A stretch of DNA of 28,343 nt from an uncultured Erysipelotrichaceae bacterium (GCA_902803685.1 CADCQR010000039.1:1-28343), one strand, 5' to 3'; positions 15,042 to 25,400 are shown, counted from the first letter of the stretch. Notes: a model not told the origin generated them from the sequence alone. Numbers and translations: made by a program.

Positions 15042-15076
15042 AATATCACTCCTTATTCTAAATTATATCATTTTTA

Positions 15077-16231
15077 TTAAAAGATATTTAAGTGATTTTT
15101 ATATTCTTCTGCTATTTTTTCACTTAAGTTTCTAGAATTTATTTCGTATATTTTTGTTGTTTCAATTTCAAATTCTAACATTTTATCTTTGTTTTTAGAT
15201 ATTTTACTTAATATAGGTATCTTAATATCCTTTTTTAGAGTATTTAAATACTGTTTTCCCTTTTTTGAGAAGCCCAATAATCTAATGTAGGTTATTTTGC
15301 TCATATTTTTAGCATCTTCCTTGGTAAATCCTACTAAGATATGGAGTAACATTCTCATTATTTTATTATGAGTATATCTTTTACTTTTAATTTTATCTAT
15401 TAATTCAGTATATGTATTGGAATCAACAATGGCTTTTTTTAATAAGTTTTCAATGCCCTCTGTAACAGTTTGATAACTATTTAGATTACTCTCTGTTAGT
15501 ATTTTATATTTTAAATACGGGAAGTAATCATCAATGAAATGTAAATCATTTAGATATTTTAAACTATATTGTGGGACTGAATTATCTATATCTACATTGC
15601 CTTTTAATGCTTTCCTTATTGCTGTAGCCGATGATATCTCTTTTATTTCTTCATCATGATAATCATTAGTTCTTTTGATTGTTTCTGGTATTATATGGTA
15701 GTTATTTTCTTTTATAGTTTTTATATAGCTAATTCCAAGTAAATCATTTGGCGTTTCTATAGCTTTTCCTGTTATATCACTTAATGCAAGTGATAGGGCA
15801 GTTGGGTAATTGTTCCCCTGCTTTGAATATATGTGTACTAATGTATTGAATTCCTCATTGTATAATTGGGCATTAACAATATCTTCTAAATCTTTAATAT
15901 TATTACACTCAGATCCGAATATAACTTTTTCTACTTTTAAATTTTCAAGTAAAGTTATACCACCATATGCAAAAAAGTCAGCTGATTGAGTAGCAAATGG
16001 AAATGGTAATTCAACAATTAAGTCAATTCCAGCTTCTAGGGCTATTTTGCTTCTTTTCCATTTGTCAATAATTGTTACTTCTCCTCTTTGCGTAAAATTT
16101 CCATTCATGACTAATACTAAAGTATAGTCAGAATATTTTTCTTTAATTTTTTTTATATGGTATATATGTCCGTTATGAAAGGGGTTATATTCAGCTATTA
16201 TACCAATGGCTCTATGTACATCATTTGTCAT
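15077..16231 (-). CDS. tmcAL: tRNA(Met) cytidine acetate ligase (TmcAL, YlbM family)
   Basis: A 384-residue nucleotidyltransferase-like enzyme. The N-terminal ATP-binding domain has EYNPFHNGH (HNGH at 19-22) and NGNFTQRGE (43-51), both typical of the YlbM/TmcAL family. GSECN and the helical C-terminal part also fit. Characterised members use acetate and ATP to form N4-acetylcytidine at the wobble position of elongator tRNA-Met. ATG 16231 has AAGGAAG upstream on the minus strand. The second gene of the unit is the small membrane protein at 14712. It is divergent from murG. Confidence 0.9.
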   Translation of the reverse strand: MTNDVHRAIGIIAEYNPFHNGHIYHIKKIKEKYSDYTLVLVMNGNFTQRGEVTIIDKWKRSKIALEAGIDLIVELPFPFATQSADFFAYGGITLLENLKVEKVIFGSECNNIKDLEDIVNAQLYNEEFNTLVHIYSKQGNNYPTALSLALSDITGKAIETPNDLLGISYIKTIKENNYHIIPETIKRTNDYHDEEIKEISSATAIRKALKGNVDIDNSVPQYSLKYLNDLHFIDDYFPYLKYKILTESNLNSYQTVTEGIENLLKKAIVDSNTYTELIDKIKSKRYTHNKIMRMLLHILVGFTKEDAKNMSKITYIRLLGFSKKGKQYLNTLKKDIKIPILSKISKNKDKMLEFEIETTKIYEINSRNLSEKIAEEYKNHLNIF

Positions 16232-16253
16232 ATAATCATCTTCCTTTTTTTGT

Positions 16254-16282
16254 ATTTTATCATAATATTCTTACATTAACAA
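16254..16282 (-). promoter_or_regulatory. promoter of tmcAL
   Basis: On the minus strand TTGTTA (16277-16282) and TAAAAT (16254-16259) are 17 bases apart, with an extended TGA before the -10. Confidence 0.55.
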
Positions 16283-16365
16283 TTAATTGGCAATTTAAAC
16301 ATATTATTTAATAGTTGTAAATAAGATTATTATTTTATGTATATCAATAATATTCTGAAAATTTA

Positions 16366-16374
16366 TGATATAAT
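16366..16374 (+). promoter_or_regulatory. extended -10 promoter of murG-murB-divIB
   Basis: TGATATAAT is an extended -10 with perfect TATAAT (16369-16374). No good -35 lies at the normal distance, which extended -10 promoters can tolerate. Confidence 0.45.
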
Positions 16375-16394
16375 TAAGTAACTGAGGTGACTAT

Positions 16395-17471
16395 ATGAGA
16401 GTTTGCGTTGTAGCGGGGGGAACTGGTGGACATATTTATCCAGCCATTGCCATTATTAACAAAATTAAAGAAAAAGAAAGATATAGTAAGTTTTTATTTT
16501 TTGGCACTACTGATAGAATGGAGAAAGACATTATTCCTTCTCTTGGTATACCATATGTTGGTTTGGAAATTAGCGGCTTAAGTAGAAAAAATATTTTTGC
16601 AAACGTAACTGTATTAAATAAGTTTTTTAAAGCCGTTAGTAAAGCTAAAAAAGAACTTCAAAAATTTAAACCTGATATTGTAATTGGTGTTGGCGGTTAT
16701 GTTACTGCACCTGTTTTATATGCTGCCCATAAATTAAAAATAAAAACGGTGATACATGAGCAAAATTCTATACCCGGAGTATCGAATAAATTCTTGGCTA
16801 ATTTTGCTGATAAGATATTTATTTCTCTACCAAATAGTAAGAAGTATTTTAAAAGCTCAAAAGTTGTTTATACAGGGAATCCTCGTAGTGAGGAGATTGT
16901 TTCAGCTAAGAAAATGTTAAAGTCTGAACTTGGTTTTTCAGAAAATAAAAAGCTAGTTGTTATTGTTATGGGATCTCTTGGGTCTACGACTATGAACCAA
17001 AAAATTGTTGATTTAGTACCTGAGTTTGAGAACAAGTCATATCAAGTTTTAATTATAACTGGAAAGAAGTATATTGATTCTTATAAAGAAATTGTTGTGC
17101 CCGAAAATGTAAAAATTTTGCCATTCATGGATAATTTGATTAATTTATTAAAAGACAGCGATTTGATAGTATCGAGAGCTGGTGCTTCCATAATATCAGA
17201 GATTACGTCGATTGGATTACCTGCGATACTTGTTCCTAGCCCTTATGTTACCGGAAATCATCAATATTTGAATGCTAAAGAGTTACAAGATGCTGGTGCT
17301 TGCGTTATTGTCGAAGAAAGTGAATTTAATTCTAAAAAAATAATTTTGGAAATTGATAAATTGTTTGATAACATTGATATGTATAGCGATATGATTAGAA
17401 GTAGTAAAAAATTGGCTATAAACGATTCGGCTACCAAGATTTATAAAGAAATAAAAGAAATAATTAGGTGA
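16395..17471 (+). CDS. murG: MurG, lipid II synthase
   Basis: A 358-residue GT-B glycosyltransferase that adds GlcNAc from UDP-GlcNAc to lipid I, giving lipid II at the inner face of the membrane. Signatures are the N-terminal glycine-rich loop GGTGGHIYPA (8-17), GVGGYVT, HEQNSIPG and, in the C-terminal donor domain, MGSLGS and SRAGAS with GNHQ. GAGGTGA lies just before ATG 16395. The stop codon lies within the Shine-Dalgarno site of murB, so the genes are tightly coupled. First gene of the wall and division cluster. Confidence 0.97.
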   Translation: MRVCVVAGGTGGHIYPAIAIINKIKEKERYSKFLFFGTTDRMEKDIIPSLGIPYVGLEISGLSRKNIFANVTVLNKFFKAVSKAKKELQKFKPDIVIGVGGYVTAPVLYAAHKLKIKTVIHEQNSIPGVSNKFLANFADKIFISLPNSKKYFKSSKVVYTGNPRSEEIVSAKKMLKSELGFSENKKLVVIVMGSLGSTTMNQKIVDLVPEFENKSYQVLIITGKKYIDSYKEIVVPENVKILPFMDNLINLLKDSDLIVSRAGASIISEITSIGLPAILVPSPYVTGNHQYLNAKELQDAGACVIVEESEFNSKKIILEIDKLFDNIDMYSDMIRSSKKLAINDSATKIYKEIKEIIR

Positions 17472-17475
17472 TTTT

Positions 17476-18384
17476 ATGGATAGTGTTTTTCAAGTAATTG
17501 AAAAAAATGGTTTAGGTAAACTAGAAAAAAATGTAAGTTTAAAAAATCTTACAACATACAGAGCCGGAGGCGTTGCTAAAGCTATTTTTTATCCTAAAGA
17601 CGTAGATTCATTAATACAAGCTTTAAAAATTATAAAGAGTGAAAATGTTAAATGGAAAATAATAGGTAACGGATCTAATCTTTTGTTTAGTAGTAAAACT
17701 TATAATGGTATTTTAATAAAATTAAGTGAATTTGATGAACTTGAATTTTTAAATAATAACAAAGTTAGGGTTGGTGCTGGATACTCGTTAGTAAAATTAT
17801 GCCTTCAAGTTTGTAAAAAAGGCTTGACAGGGTTAGAATTTGCTTCTGGTATACCTGGTAATATTGGTGGAGCAGTATTTATGAACGCCGGTGCCTATAA
17901 AAGTGATATGGGATATGTGGTTCAATCAATTAAGGTTTTAACACCAGACTTGAAAATAATTATACTTGAGAATAAAGAACTTAATTTTCATTACCGAACG
18001 TCATTTTTGCAAAAGCATCCTGGATATATTTGTTTAGAAGCTATTATAAAATTACATAAGGGAAAGAAAGAAGCGATAGACGAAGTAATAAAAGAAAGAA
18101 GAAAAAGACGGATATTATCTCAGCCTCTTGAATATCCATCGGCTGGGAGTGTGTTTAGAAATCCGGAAGGTGGATATGCTGGGCAAATGATAGAGGAATT
18201 AGGATTTAAAGGTATGAAAAAAGGTGGCGCTATGGTCAGTGATAAACATGCTAATTTTATCGTTAACTATAAAAATGCGAAAGCAGAAGATATAAAATAT
18301 TTAATAGGACATGTTCACGATGAAGTTATGAAAAAGTATGGTGTTGATTTAAAAATAGAACAAGAATTTGTAAATTGGGAGTAA
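17476..18384 (+). CDS. murB: UDP-N-acetylenolpyruvoylglucosamine reductase
   Basis: A 302-residue FAD enzyme that reduces UDP-GlcNAc-enolpyruvate to UDP-MurNAc. The FAD-binding segments TYRAGG (27-32), GNGSNLL (64-70) and ASGIPGNIGGAVFMNAGAY (123-141) are clear. Arg174 (FHYRTSF), Ser225 (SAGSVFRNP, the proton donor) and a C-terminal Glu near 297 complete the active site. The C-terminal domain lacks the extra region of type I enzymes, so this is the type II form usual in Firmicutes. AGGTGA overlaps the murG stop, and the end overlaps the ribosome site of divIB. Confidence 0.96.
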   Translation: MDSVFQVIEKNGLGKLEKNVSLKNLTTYRAGGVAKAIFYPKDVDSLIQALKIIKSENVKWKIIGNGSNLLFSSKTYNGILIKLSEFDELEFLNNNKVRVGAGYSLVKLCLQVCKKGLTGLEFASGIPGNIGGAVFMNAGAYKSDMGYVVQSIKVLTPDLKIIILENKELNFHYRTSFLQKHPGYICLEAIIKLHKGKKEAIDEVIKERRKRRILSQPLEYPSAGSVFRNPEGGYAGQMIEELGFKGMKKGGAMVSDKHANFIVNYKNAKAEDIKYLIGHVHDEVMKKYGVDLKIEQEFVNWE

Positions 18385-18389
18385 ATTCT

Positions 18390-19079
18390 ATGGCAAAGGA
18401 AATAGTAAAAAAAACAAAAATTAAATTTTTTAATCTTCTTATATTTTTGGTTATTATCCTTGGATTTGTTTTTGCCACTTATTTATATTTACAGATACCT
18501 GTAAAAAATATAATTATTAGAGGAACTAAATATTTAAATGATGACTATATTTTAGATTTGGCTAATATTAAAGATTATCCTAGTTACTATAAGTTTAGTA
18601 AAAAGAAGATTGCTAAGAATATTCATAAGTCTGAATACGTAAATAACGTCATTGTAAAAAGAAAGTTTTTCAATACTTTTGATATATCAATTGAGGAAAA
18701 AAAAGCGTTATTTTATCGCGATAGTGATCAGCGGTTTATTTTCAATGATAAGAGTAGTGTTGAAAAGAGTAATAGTTCTATTAACTTTTGTGTTCCCAGA
18801 TTACTTAATTATGTGCCAAATAACATTTATGATAACTTTGTAAAAGACATGAATAAGGTCAATGAAGATGTACTAAGTAGAATAAGTGAGATAGTATATG
18901 ATCCAAATGATATTGATAAAGAGAGATTTCTTCTTTATATGGACGATGGTAATATGGTTTATGTAACACTTACTAAGTTTAAAGCCATTAATTATTATAA
19001 TTCTGTCGTCGAACAGTTGGAAAATAGAAAAGGTATATTGTATTTAGATAATGGTAATCATTTTCAAATTAAAGAGTAA
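18390..19079 (+). CDS. divIB: cell-division protein DivIB/FtsQ
   Basis: A 229-residue protein: a short basic N-terminus, one membrane helix (about 13-35), then a POTRA-like domain (about 37-105) starting VKNIIIRGTKYLNDD and a beta domain. This is the FtsQ/DivIB layout, and the gene follows murB as in Bacilli. Sequence conservation is low, as usual for the family, so the call leans on topology and context. ATG 18390 has GGGAGT (18377-18382) seven bases upstream, and an in-frame TTG at 18375 is not needed. DivIB works with DivIC and FtsL in the septal synthase complex. A terminator follows directly. Confidence 0.82.
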   Translation: MAKEIVKKTKIKFFNLLIFLVIILGFVFATYLYLQIPVKNIIIRGTKYLNDDYILDLANIKDYPSYYKFSKKKIAKNIHKSEYVNNVIVKRKFFNTFDISIEEKKALFYRDSDQRFIFNDKSSVEKSNSSINFCVPRLLNYVPNNIYDNFVKDMNKVNEDVLSRISEIVYDPNDIDKERFLLYMDDGNMVYVTLTKFKAINYYNSVVEQLENRKGILYLDNGNHFQIKE

Positions 19080-19093
19080 TCTCCTTTTATTAT

Positions 19094-19123
19094 AAAGTCA
19101 TTTCTTTTAGCAATGACTTTTTT
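19094..19123 (+). terminator. terminator after divIB
   Basis: AAAGTCATT (19094-19102) pairs with AATGACTTT (19112-19120), and the T-run goes on to 19123. It separates divIB from ftsA. Confidence 0.85.
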
Positions 19124-19148
19124 GCGGCTTTTGTAAATAACAAACTCT

Positions 19149-19176
19149 TTGACAGCTGTACTTTTTATAGTATAAT
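19149..19176 (+). promoter_or_regulatory. consensus promoter of ftsA-ftsZ
   Basis: TTGACA (19149-19154) and TATAAT (19171-19176), both perfect, are 16 bases apart. This gives ftsA-ftsZ strong transcription independent of murG-divIB. Confidence 0.8.
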
Positions 19177-19204
19177 AAACATTGAAGAATAGGAGATGCT
19201 GTTA

Positions 19205-20437
19205 ATGGGAGATGTTTATACTAGTGTAGAGTTAGGAACTGATACTATTAAGGTGGTTACAGTAGAGAAAATGGGGGATATATATAACGTTTTAGCAGCA
19301 ACTACTTGTGAGTCTAAGGGAATAAAAAATGGTCAAATTAGCGATATCAAAGCAGCAGCATCAAGTGTTTCGACGGCAGTTGAAAAAGTCAATCAGCTTC
19401 TGGGAATTAAAATAAATAAGGTAATTGCTGCTATTTCTCCAGTTGAATGTAAGATGGATATTGTAGTCGGCTCAACTGATATAATAAGTGAAACGGAAAT
19501 AACTGGGAAGGATGTTAGTGCTGTTTTAAAAAATGCCATTGAGGGTCACAAAGCTGAAGGGTATGAGATTATTACTGTATCGCCAATAAGTTTTATGGTT
19601 GATGACATTGATAATATTAAGAATCCTAAGGGGATGCGTGGAACTACTTTGGAAGCTAAGGTAGTAATAAGTAGTATACCCAAGGAAAAATTATATGCTG
19701 TTTTAGATGTTATTAAGCAGGCTGGATTGAAACTAATAGATGTAGCATTTACCTCAACTGGGGATTATTATACAGTTCGAAATAAAGAGTCTGATTCATC
19801 TGTTGGAGCAATTATTAATATAGGGGAAAGTTCAACCAATATTTCTATATTTAATAAAGGAATTCAAATAAAGCATTCAATTATTCCTGTTGGTAGTGTT
19901 AATGTTGATAAAGATTTAACATATATTTACCCTATAAGTATCAAAGATGCCCGTAGTATTAAAGAGAATTTTGCCTTTGCATTAGAGAGTTTAACTGATG
20001 AGGCAGAGAGTATAAATGTTAAATGTACAGACAATTCTATTAAAGAGTTAAAACAAGCTGAAGTCTCAGAAGTTGTTGAAGCTAGGCTAAAAGAAATATT
20101 AAAACTTTCTAAAAATGAAATAAAAAACTTAACAAATAGGGAAATACGTTATATAATTGTAACAGGTGGATTAAGTGAGCTCCAAGGTTTTAACTACTTA
20201 TTAGATAGCAATTTTAATGGGCTTGCTAAAGTGTGTGAAATTTCAAATATTGGTATAAGACACAATAAATATAGTAGTACCTTTGGTGTCTTTATGTATT
20301 TTGATGAAAAGCTTTTGTTAAGGGAAAAAACCTATAACATGATTGATAGTAAGGATAAAGAAATTTTAACATCTACTGAAAATGGATTAAGTAATTATGG
20401 AGATTTTTATAATTTGTATAGTTGCTTATTTGATTAA
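19205..20437 (+). CDS. ftsA: cell-division protein FtsA (divergent)
   Basis: A 410-residue actin-fold ATPase that tethers FtsZ to the membrane. Recognisable are the N-terminal VYTSVELGTDTIKVV, the phosphate-2 segment AIINIGESSTNISIF and the adenosine segment IIVTGGLSELQGF. The sequence is quite divergent. The C-terminus, ending NYGDFYNLYSCLFD, is only weakly like the usual amphipathic membrane-targeting helix. ATG 19205 is chosen because AGGAG (19191-19195) lies nine bases upstream, whereas the in-frame ATG at 19196 touches that site. It lies directly before ftsZ, which strongly supports the call. Confidence 0.87.
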   Translation: MGDVYTSVELGTDTIKVVTVEKMGDIYNVLAATTCESKGIKNGQISDIKAAASSVSTAVEKVNQLLGIKINKVIAAISPVECKMDIVVGSTDIISETEITGKDVSAVLKNAIEGHKAEGYEIITVSPISFMVDDIDNIKNPKGMRGTTLEAKVVISSIPKEKLYAVLDVIKQAGLKLIDVAFTSTGDYYTVRNKESDSSVGAIINIGESSTNISIFNKGIQIKHSIIPVGSVNVDKDLTYIYPISIKDARSIKENFAFALESLTDEAESINVKCTDNSIKELKQAEVSEVVEARLKEILKLSKNEIKNLTNREIRYIIVTGGLSELQGFNYLLDSNFNGLAKVCEISNIGIRHNKYSSTFGVFMYFDEKLLLREKTYNMIDSKDKEILTSTENGLSNYGDFYNLYSCLFD

Positions 20438-20449
20438 GGAGGACGAGGT

Positions 20450-21640
20450 ATGTTAGGCGGATTAGAAATGGATCAATTAGCAAAGATTAAAGTCATTGGT
20501 GTTGGTGGCGGTGGTGGTAATGCTATCAATCGAATGGTTGAGTCCGGTGTTAAAGGCGTTGAATTTATAGCCGCTAATACTGATTTGCAAGTATTGAACT
20601 CATCTAAAGCCGATGTAAAAATTCAGATTGGTTCTAATCTAACTGATGGATTGGGCGCGGGTGCTAGACCAGAGATTGGAAAAGAAGCAGCCCTTGAATC
20701 TAAGAAAGAAATAGAAGATGCTCTTGAGGGAGCTGATATGATTTTTATTACTGCCGGTATGGGTGGTGGAACCGGAACTGGTGCGGCACCTGTTATTGCA
20801 GAGATTGCTCAAGGTTTGGGCGCTTTGACTGTCGCAATTGTAACTAAACCATTTTCTTTTGAAGGCAAGAGAAGAATGGATAATGCCCTAGGTGGTATTG
20901 ATGAGTTAAAGAAACATGTTGATACTTTAATTGTTATTCCGAATGATAGGTTAAGGGAAATAATTGATAAAACTACACCTATGATAGAAGCGTTTAAAGA
21001 GGTAGATAATGTTCTTCGTCGAAGTGTTCAGTCAATTTCCGATTTGATAGCCGTAGTTGGTTTGGTTAACTTGGATTTTGCTGACGTCAAAGCTGTCATG
21101 GAGGGCAGTGGTCATGCAATTATTGGAATAGGAATTGGTATGGGTGAAGAAAGAGCAATTGAAGCTGCTAAACAAGCTGTTTCATCACCGCTACTTGAAA
21201 TACCAATAACCGGTGCAACAGATGCTATAATAAATATAACAGGCGGTGTTAACCTTACTTTGTTTGAGGCCGAGCAGGCGGCTGAAGTTGTTAGAGCTGC
21301 CGCTGGTACTGATATTAATACTATATTTGGTTCTGTAATTAACGAGAATTTAAGTGATGAAGTTATAGTTACAGTAATAGCTACAGGCTTTGATAAAGCT
21401 GAAAAAGCAAAGAAATTACAAGAAGAAAAAGAAAAAGAGAAAATTGCCCAATTTGCTCAGCCAGAAATTTCGCAATCTTCTTATATAGATCAGATATCAT
21501 CACTACCAAGGCGTACTACACCAACTATTAAAGAAGATGATTATCCTGATACGAAACCAGAGAAGGAAAAACCTTCTAGGAGTAAGGCTGATAATGATGA
21601 TAGGTATGAACTACCACCATTTTTAAGGGATAGAGATTAA
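20450..21640 (+). CDS. ftsZ: cell-division GTPase FtsZ
   Basis: A 396-residue tubulin homologue that forms the Z-ring. It has the N-terminal [17 protein letters not shown], the GTP-binding signature GGGTGTG (105-111) and the T7 catalytic loop NLDFADV (207-213). A charged linker of about 55 residues leads to the C-terminal peptide [11 protein letters not shown], which normally binds FtsA and other tethers. AAGGAGG (20436-20442) lies seven bases before ATG. Cotranscribed with ftsA. An in-frame ATG at residue 7 is possible but has no better ribosome site. Confidence 0.98.
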   Translation: MLGGLEMDQLAKIKVIGVGGGGGNAINRMVESGVKGVEFIAANTDLQVLNSSKADVKIQIGSNLTDGLGAGARPEIGKEAALESKKEIEDALEGADMIFITAGMGGGTGTGAAPVIAEIAQGLGALTVAIVTKPFSFEGKRRMDNALGGIDELKKHVDTLIVIPNDRLREIIDKTTPMIEAFKEVDNVLRRSVQSISDLIAVVGLVNLDFADVKAVMEGSGHAIIGIGIGMGEERAIEAAKQAVSSPLLEIPITGATDAIINITGGVNLTLFEAEQAAEVVRAAAGTDINTIFGSVINENLSDEVIVTVIATGFDKAEKAKKLQEEKEKEKIAQFAQPEISQSSYIDQISSLPRRTTPTIKEDDYPDTKPEKEKPSRSKADNDDRYELPPFLRDRD

Positions 21641-21677
21641 TAATATTTAATTAACCTAACGTACAGTAAATTATTAT

Positions 21678-21701
21678 AGAGGGTTTAACACTCTCTTTTT
21701 T
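21678..21701 (+). terminator. terminator after ftsA-ftsZ
   Basis: AGAG (21678-21681) and CTCT (21691-21694) pair with a GT/AC extension across one mismatch, followed by a T-run to 21701. The hairpin is short but well placed. Confidence 0.65.
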
Positions 21702-21733
21702 ATTGCAAGAATTACAAAATTAAACTAATCTAC

Positions 21734-21762
21734 TTGTATAAAATTTAAAATCACAGTATAAT
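21734..21762 (+). promoter_or_regulatory. promoter of the 21815 gene
   Basis: TTGTAT (21734-21739) and perfect TATAAT (21757-21762) are 17 bases apart. Confidence 0.65.
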
Positions 21763-21814
21763 CTATTTATATAGTAGAAATCTAGTATTTAGATTTTGAT
21801 AGAAGGAGTTTAGT

Positions 21815-22276
21815 ATGAAGAACAAAGGGATATTAATTTTTATAGTTGTAGTAGTGATATTAATAATTGCTGGAATATTAATATCAGTATTACCAAAAAA
21901 GGACAATGATAAATCCGTAAAAGATAAGGCATATGGGAATGAGACAGATCTTTCTACTAAGCAATGTTTAGATAATGGCTTTTGTGTAGGCAACTTTAAA
22001 ATTAGCAAAAATTCCGATTATTATTTTGTATTTATAGAAGCTAAAAATGAAGGCAAAGAAACTTTGACAAGACCATTTGTAAAAATTGTGTTTAAAGTTG
22101 GTAATAAAGAGATATCATCATTATTTACAGTGTCCGAAATAAATGTTGCTGAAATAGTACAAGTTGATTTTCCGTTTACTGATGATGCTGATATTCTTAA
22201 AGCAAAAAAGTATGAATTAAGGAAACCAACAGACGAAGAAATAAAAGAATATAAAGAACAGATGGGGATAGAATAA
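21815..22276 (+). CDS. small membrane-anchored protein with C-x5-C motif, paralogue of the 25443 gene
   Basis: A 153-residue protein with one N-terminal membrane helix (about 5-26) and an extracytoplasmic domain. The motif KQCLDNGFCVGN places Cys51 and Cys57 near the start of that domain. A beta-rich core follows, then a C-terminal segment ILKAKKYELRKPTDEEIKEY. The protein at 25443 has the same order: KHCTDDGLCIEN, a beta core and ILKILDYKIRKATEEDI. The two are therefore paralogues. I know of no named family. AAGGAG (21803-21808) lies six bases before ATG. It lies just upstream of a giant pilin-like gene, as its paralogue does, which suggests a shared role at the cell surface. Confidence 0.8.
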   Translation: MKNKGILIFIVVVVILIIAGILISVLPKKDNDKSVKDKAYGNETDLSTKQCLDNGFCVGNFKISKNSDYYFVFIEAKNEGKETLTRPFVKIVFKVGNKEISSLFTVSEINVAEIVQVDFPFTDDADILKAKKYELRKPTDEEIKEYKEQMGIE

Positions 22277-22284
22277 ATATATTG

Positions 22285-22306
22285 AGCGATGAAATTCGCT
22301 TTTTTT
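22285..22306 (+). terminator. terminator after the 21815 gene
   Basis: AGCGA (22285-22289) pairs with TCGCT (22296-22300), followed by six more T. Confidence 0.75.
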
Positions 22307-22326
22307 GTCGACAACTAATTACTAGG

Positions 22327-22368
22327 TATTAGAACTAAAATTCTTATTTAATAAATAAAATTCTAATA
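22327..22368. repeat. 8-bp inverted repeat upstream of a pilin-like gene promoter
   Basis: TATTAGAA (22327-22334) and TTCTAATA (22361-22368) are perfect inverted arms 26 bases apart, ending right before the -35. It may be an operator or chance in AT-rich DNA. Confidence 0.35.
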
Positions 22369-22397
22369 TTGCGTAAATTAATGTAAAATATTATAAT
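22369..22397 (+). promoter_or_regulatory. promoter of the first giant pilin-like gene
   Basis: TTGCGT (22369-22374) and perfect TATAAT (22392-22397) are 17 bases apart. The paralogue at 26322 has the same arrangement with TTGCAT, and both leaders contain TAGAGGATAGTGATT. Confidence 0.6.
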
Positions 22398-22427
22398 TGT
22401 TAATATAATAGAGGATAGTGATTGGGT

Positions 22428-25400
22428 ATGGTTAGCTTGTCAGGTAAAAGAAATAAAAAAGGATTTACAATGCTTGAACTATTGGCTGTAATAGTAATAT
22501 TAGGGATAGTAGCAACAATCTCCATTGTTTCGGTTCAACGCTTATTGGTAAAAGCCAAGGCACAATATTACAAATCACAAGAGGAAAGTATGGTTATGGC
22601 TGGGCAAAATTATCTCGAAGCTAATAAGACCGCTCAACCAAAAATTAGTGGACAGCTGATTAAATTAGAACTAAAATCATTAAGAAATTCAAAATATATA
22701 GAAAATGTGGTTGATTATAGTAAGAAAGAATGTAACATTGATAATTCTTATGTTCAAGTATTTAAATATAAGGATGAATTACGTTATATGCCATATTTAG
22801 ATTGTTTACCTGATTATAAAACAGATTTAAATGCAGATGATAAAAAACCAAATATAGTAATCAGTTATCTAGAGGCTTTTACATCAAAACCCAAGGTTGA
22901 GATTAAATTAAAAGATGAACATAATGGATTATTTACATATTATTATAAAATTTATAAAGATGATAAACTTGTATATTCTAGTGATAATATAGATGGAAAG
23001 GGAACAACTGAAGAAATAAAAAAAATGTATAAGCTAAATGATTATGTTCCAGGAAAAATTAAAGTTGTAGTTACGGCTATAAATACTTATGGTAATTCTA
23101 TTACAAAGTCTGCTACACAGGATTTTGCGGACAAGACACCGCCCATATGTAAGAATATAATTGGCGACTCTACTACTTGGACAACCGGTTCAAGGGAAAT
23201 ATCAGTGGAGTGTGATGATGGTAATGGAATTGGATGTAAAAAACAGATTTATACTAAAAAGTTTAGTAGTGATACTAGAGTAGGTATAATAACAATAGAA
23301 GATAAGGCTGGTAATAAAACAGATTGTAATGTCAACGTTTATATTGATAAGGCACCTCCTAGTGTAACTGTAAAAATATATAAAAGAGAATCTAATGGTG
23401 AAAAAATAGGTTCACCTATACAAACAAAGCAAACTAAAGGATCAGAACCACTTGATATTGAAGTAATAGAAGATAACGTCGGAGGTTGGCTTAATAAAGA
23501 AAATTATCCATCCGGCGTCATCATAGAAGCAAATTATGAAGATAGTGTAAACGTTAGCAAGATAGAATGGCGCTGGAATGCTAGTGGACTTAAAAAGACT
23601 GATAGTAATGTAAATACTTATCCAGAAGGCAAATTGGAAATTACAGAACCAAATAAGCAAAAAGGAAAATATTTGCCTAGCCTCATTGCCGAAGGATATA
23701 GAAAAGCTCAAATGATAATATCAGATGAAGCTGGTAATAAAGCGACAATCAATTTAACTGTGCCGATGGATAGGACTGCACCTACTAAACCAGTTTTACA
23801 AAATTCACATGATAATAAATGGGTAAATTTTGATTATTCAATTTCAGGAACTACAACAGAAGCTTTGTCGGGCATTAGAGATTGGGCATATAGCTGGTCA
23901 AGTCAGGGTAAATATGAGACTTACGCAAACTCAAATAAGACTTCGTACACTACAACCAATTTTTCCTCTGATATAAATCAAGATGTTTATATTAGAGCTT
24001 GTGATGTTGCTGGCAATTGCTCAGAACCTGCCGTTAGTAAAATCAAAATTGATAAACAAAAACCAACTTGCACTAAAAGTGGAGAAGGTTCACCAGCTGA
24101 TTGGGCAAGCTCTAGAACGATAAAAATAGCCTGTAAGGATCAAGCAGCAAAAGTAAATAGTGGATGTACAATGGATAGCTCAACAGAAGAAGAAATAACT
24201 ACTTATACAGAAACAAAAGATTATATTTTAAAAGATAACGCTGGAAATATTTCTACATGTACAGCAGATATTTATGTTAATCCAAAAGATTCAATTGTTG
24301 TAAAAATTTATAAGTTAGATAATAAGGGGAATGCCACTGGTAATCCAGTAAAAACAGCTGTCATTGATGATACAGATATACATGAAATTCAAATTGATAA
24401 GGATACTGTAGGAAATGATAAGTGGTTAAATGCAACTAACTATCCTTATGGTATATACATTGAGTATACTTATAGCGGTACCAAGCTGGATACATTTACA
24501 TGGAAATATAATGACGCAAATATTGCTAAAAATAGCTCGGATGTAAACAATTTATCTAATAGTAATTCAGTAACCGTTAATGAAACAAGCTGGTCAGGTG
24601 GCAAAAAAATAGGAGTAGATGGGTATCGAAAGGCTCAGATGATATTTAAAACTGTAACTGGAAAAGTATATAAGACTAATTATACTGTACCTCTTGATAA
24701 AACTGCACCAAAGCTTTCAACAAAAAATCTTGGAAGCGTTTCTAATACAGTGGCTACTCAAAAGGTTTCTGCAACTTTTAATGATTTATCTGGAGTAGCA
24801 ACTGCATCTTATTGTATTAAATACAATGATTCTGCTAATCCAACAACTGATGATGATAAATGCTTTAAATTAAATGATACTGCATCTAACTCTTCTACAG
24901 GAAAATATACTAGAAATTGTAATCAAGAAAATTATTTTTGGGTTGTAGCAACAGATAAAGCTGGAAATAAAACGGAAATAATAAATTTGGGTAATAACGA
25001 GGATGGTGAAAATAAGTATGGAGCTTGGCCAGAATGTACGAAATACTGTGGAAAAAATGCATATGTGACAAGAACCAATTCATGTGCCCTAGTGACCTCA
25101 GACAGGAAAAAGTCTTGTCAGATAATTACAAATTGCCCTAAATCACTGAATTGTAAATATTATGGAAAACTTATAACAAATGAGCCCATCATAGGTCACT
25201 GGGATAACTGCACTGGAAAGCATGCACATGATAATTCTGCGCGTATTCACTATTGCCTCGGAGCTGATGGTACTGTATATGTTAAGAGCGGCGGTAATGA
25301 TTTTGACCGAAATAAAAAACTGGCAAAAAAATATGATGGTATAAATGCAACAGTTTCTACTACAATGGACGCATCTTACGCTTGCCCCAATAAGCCATAT

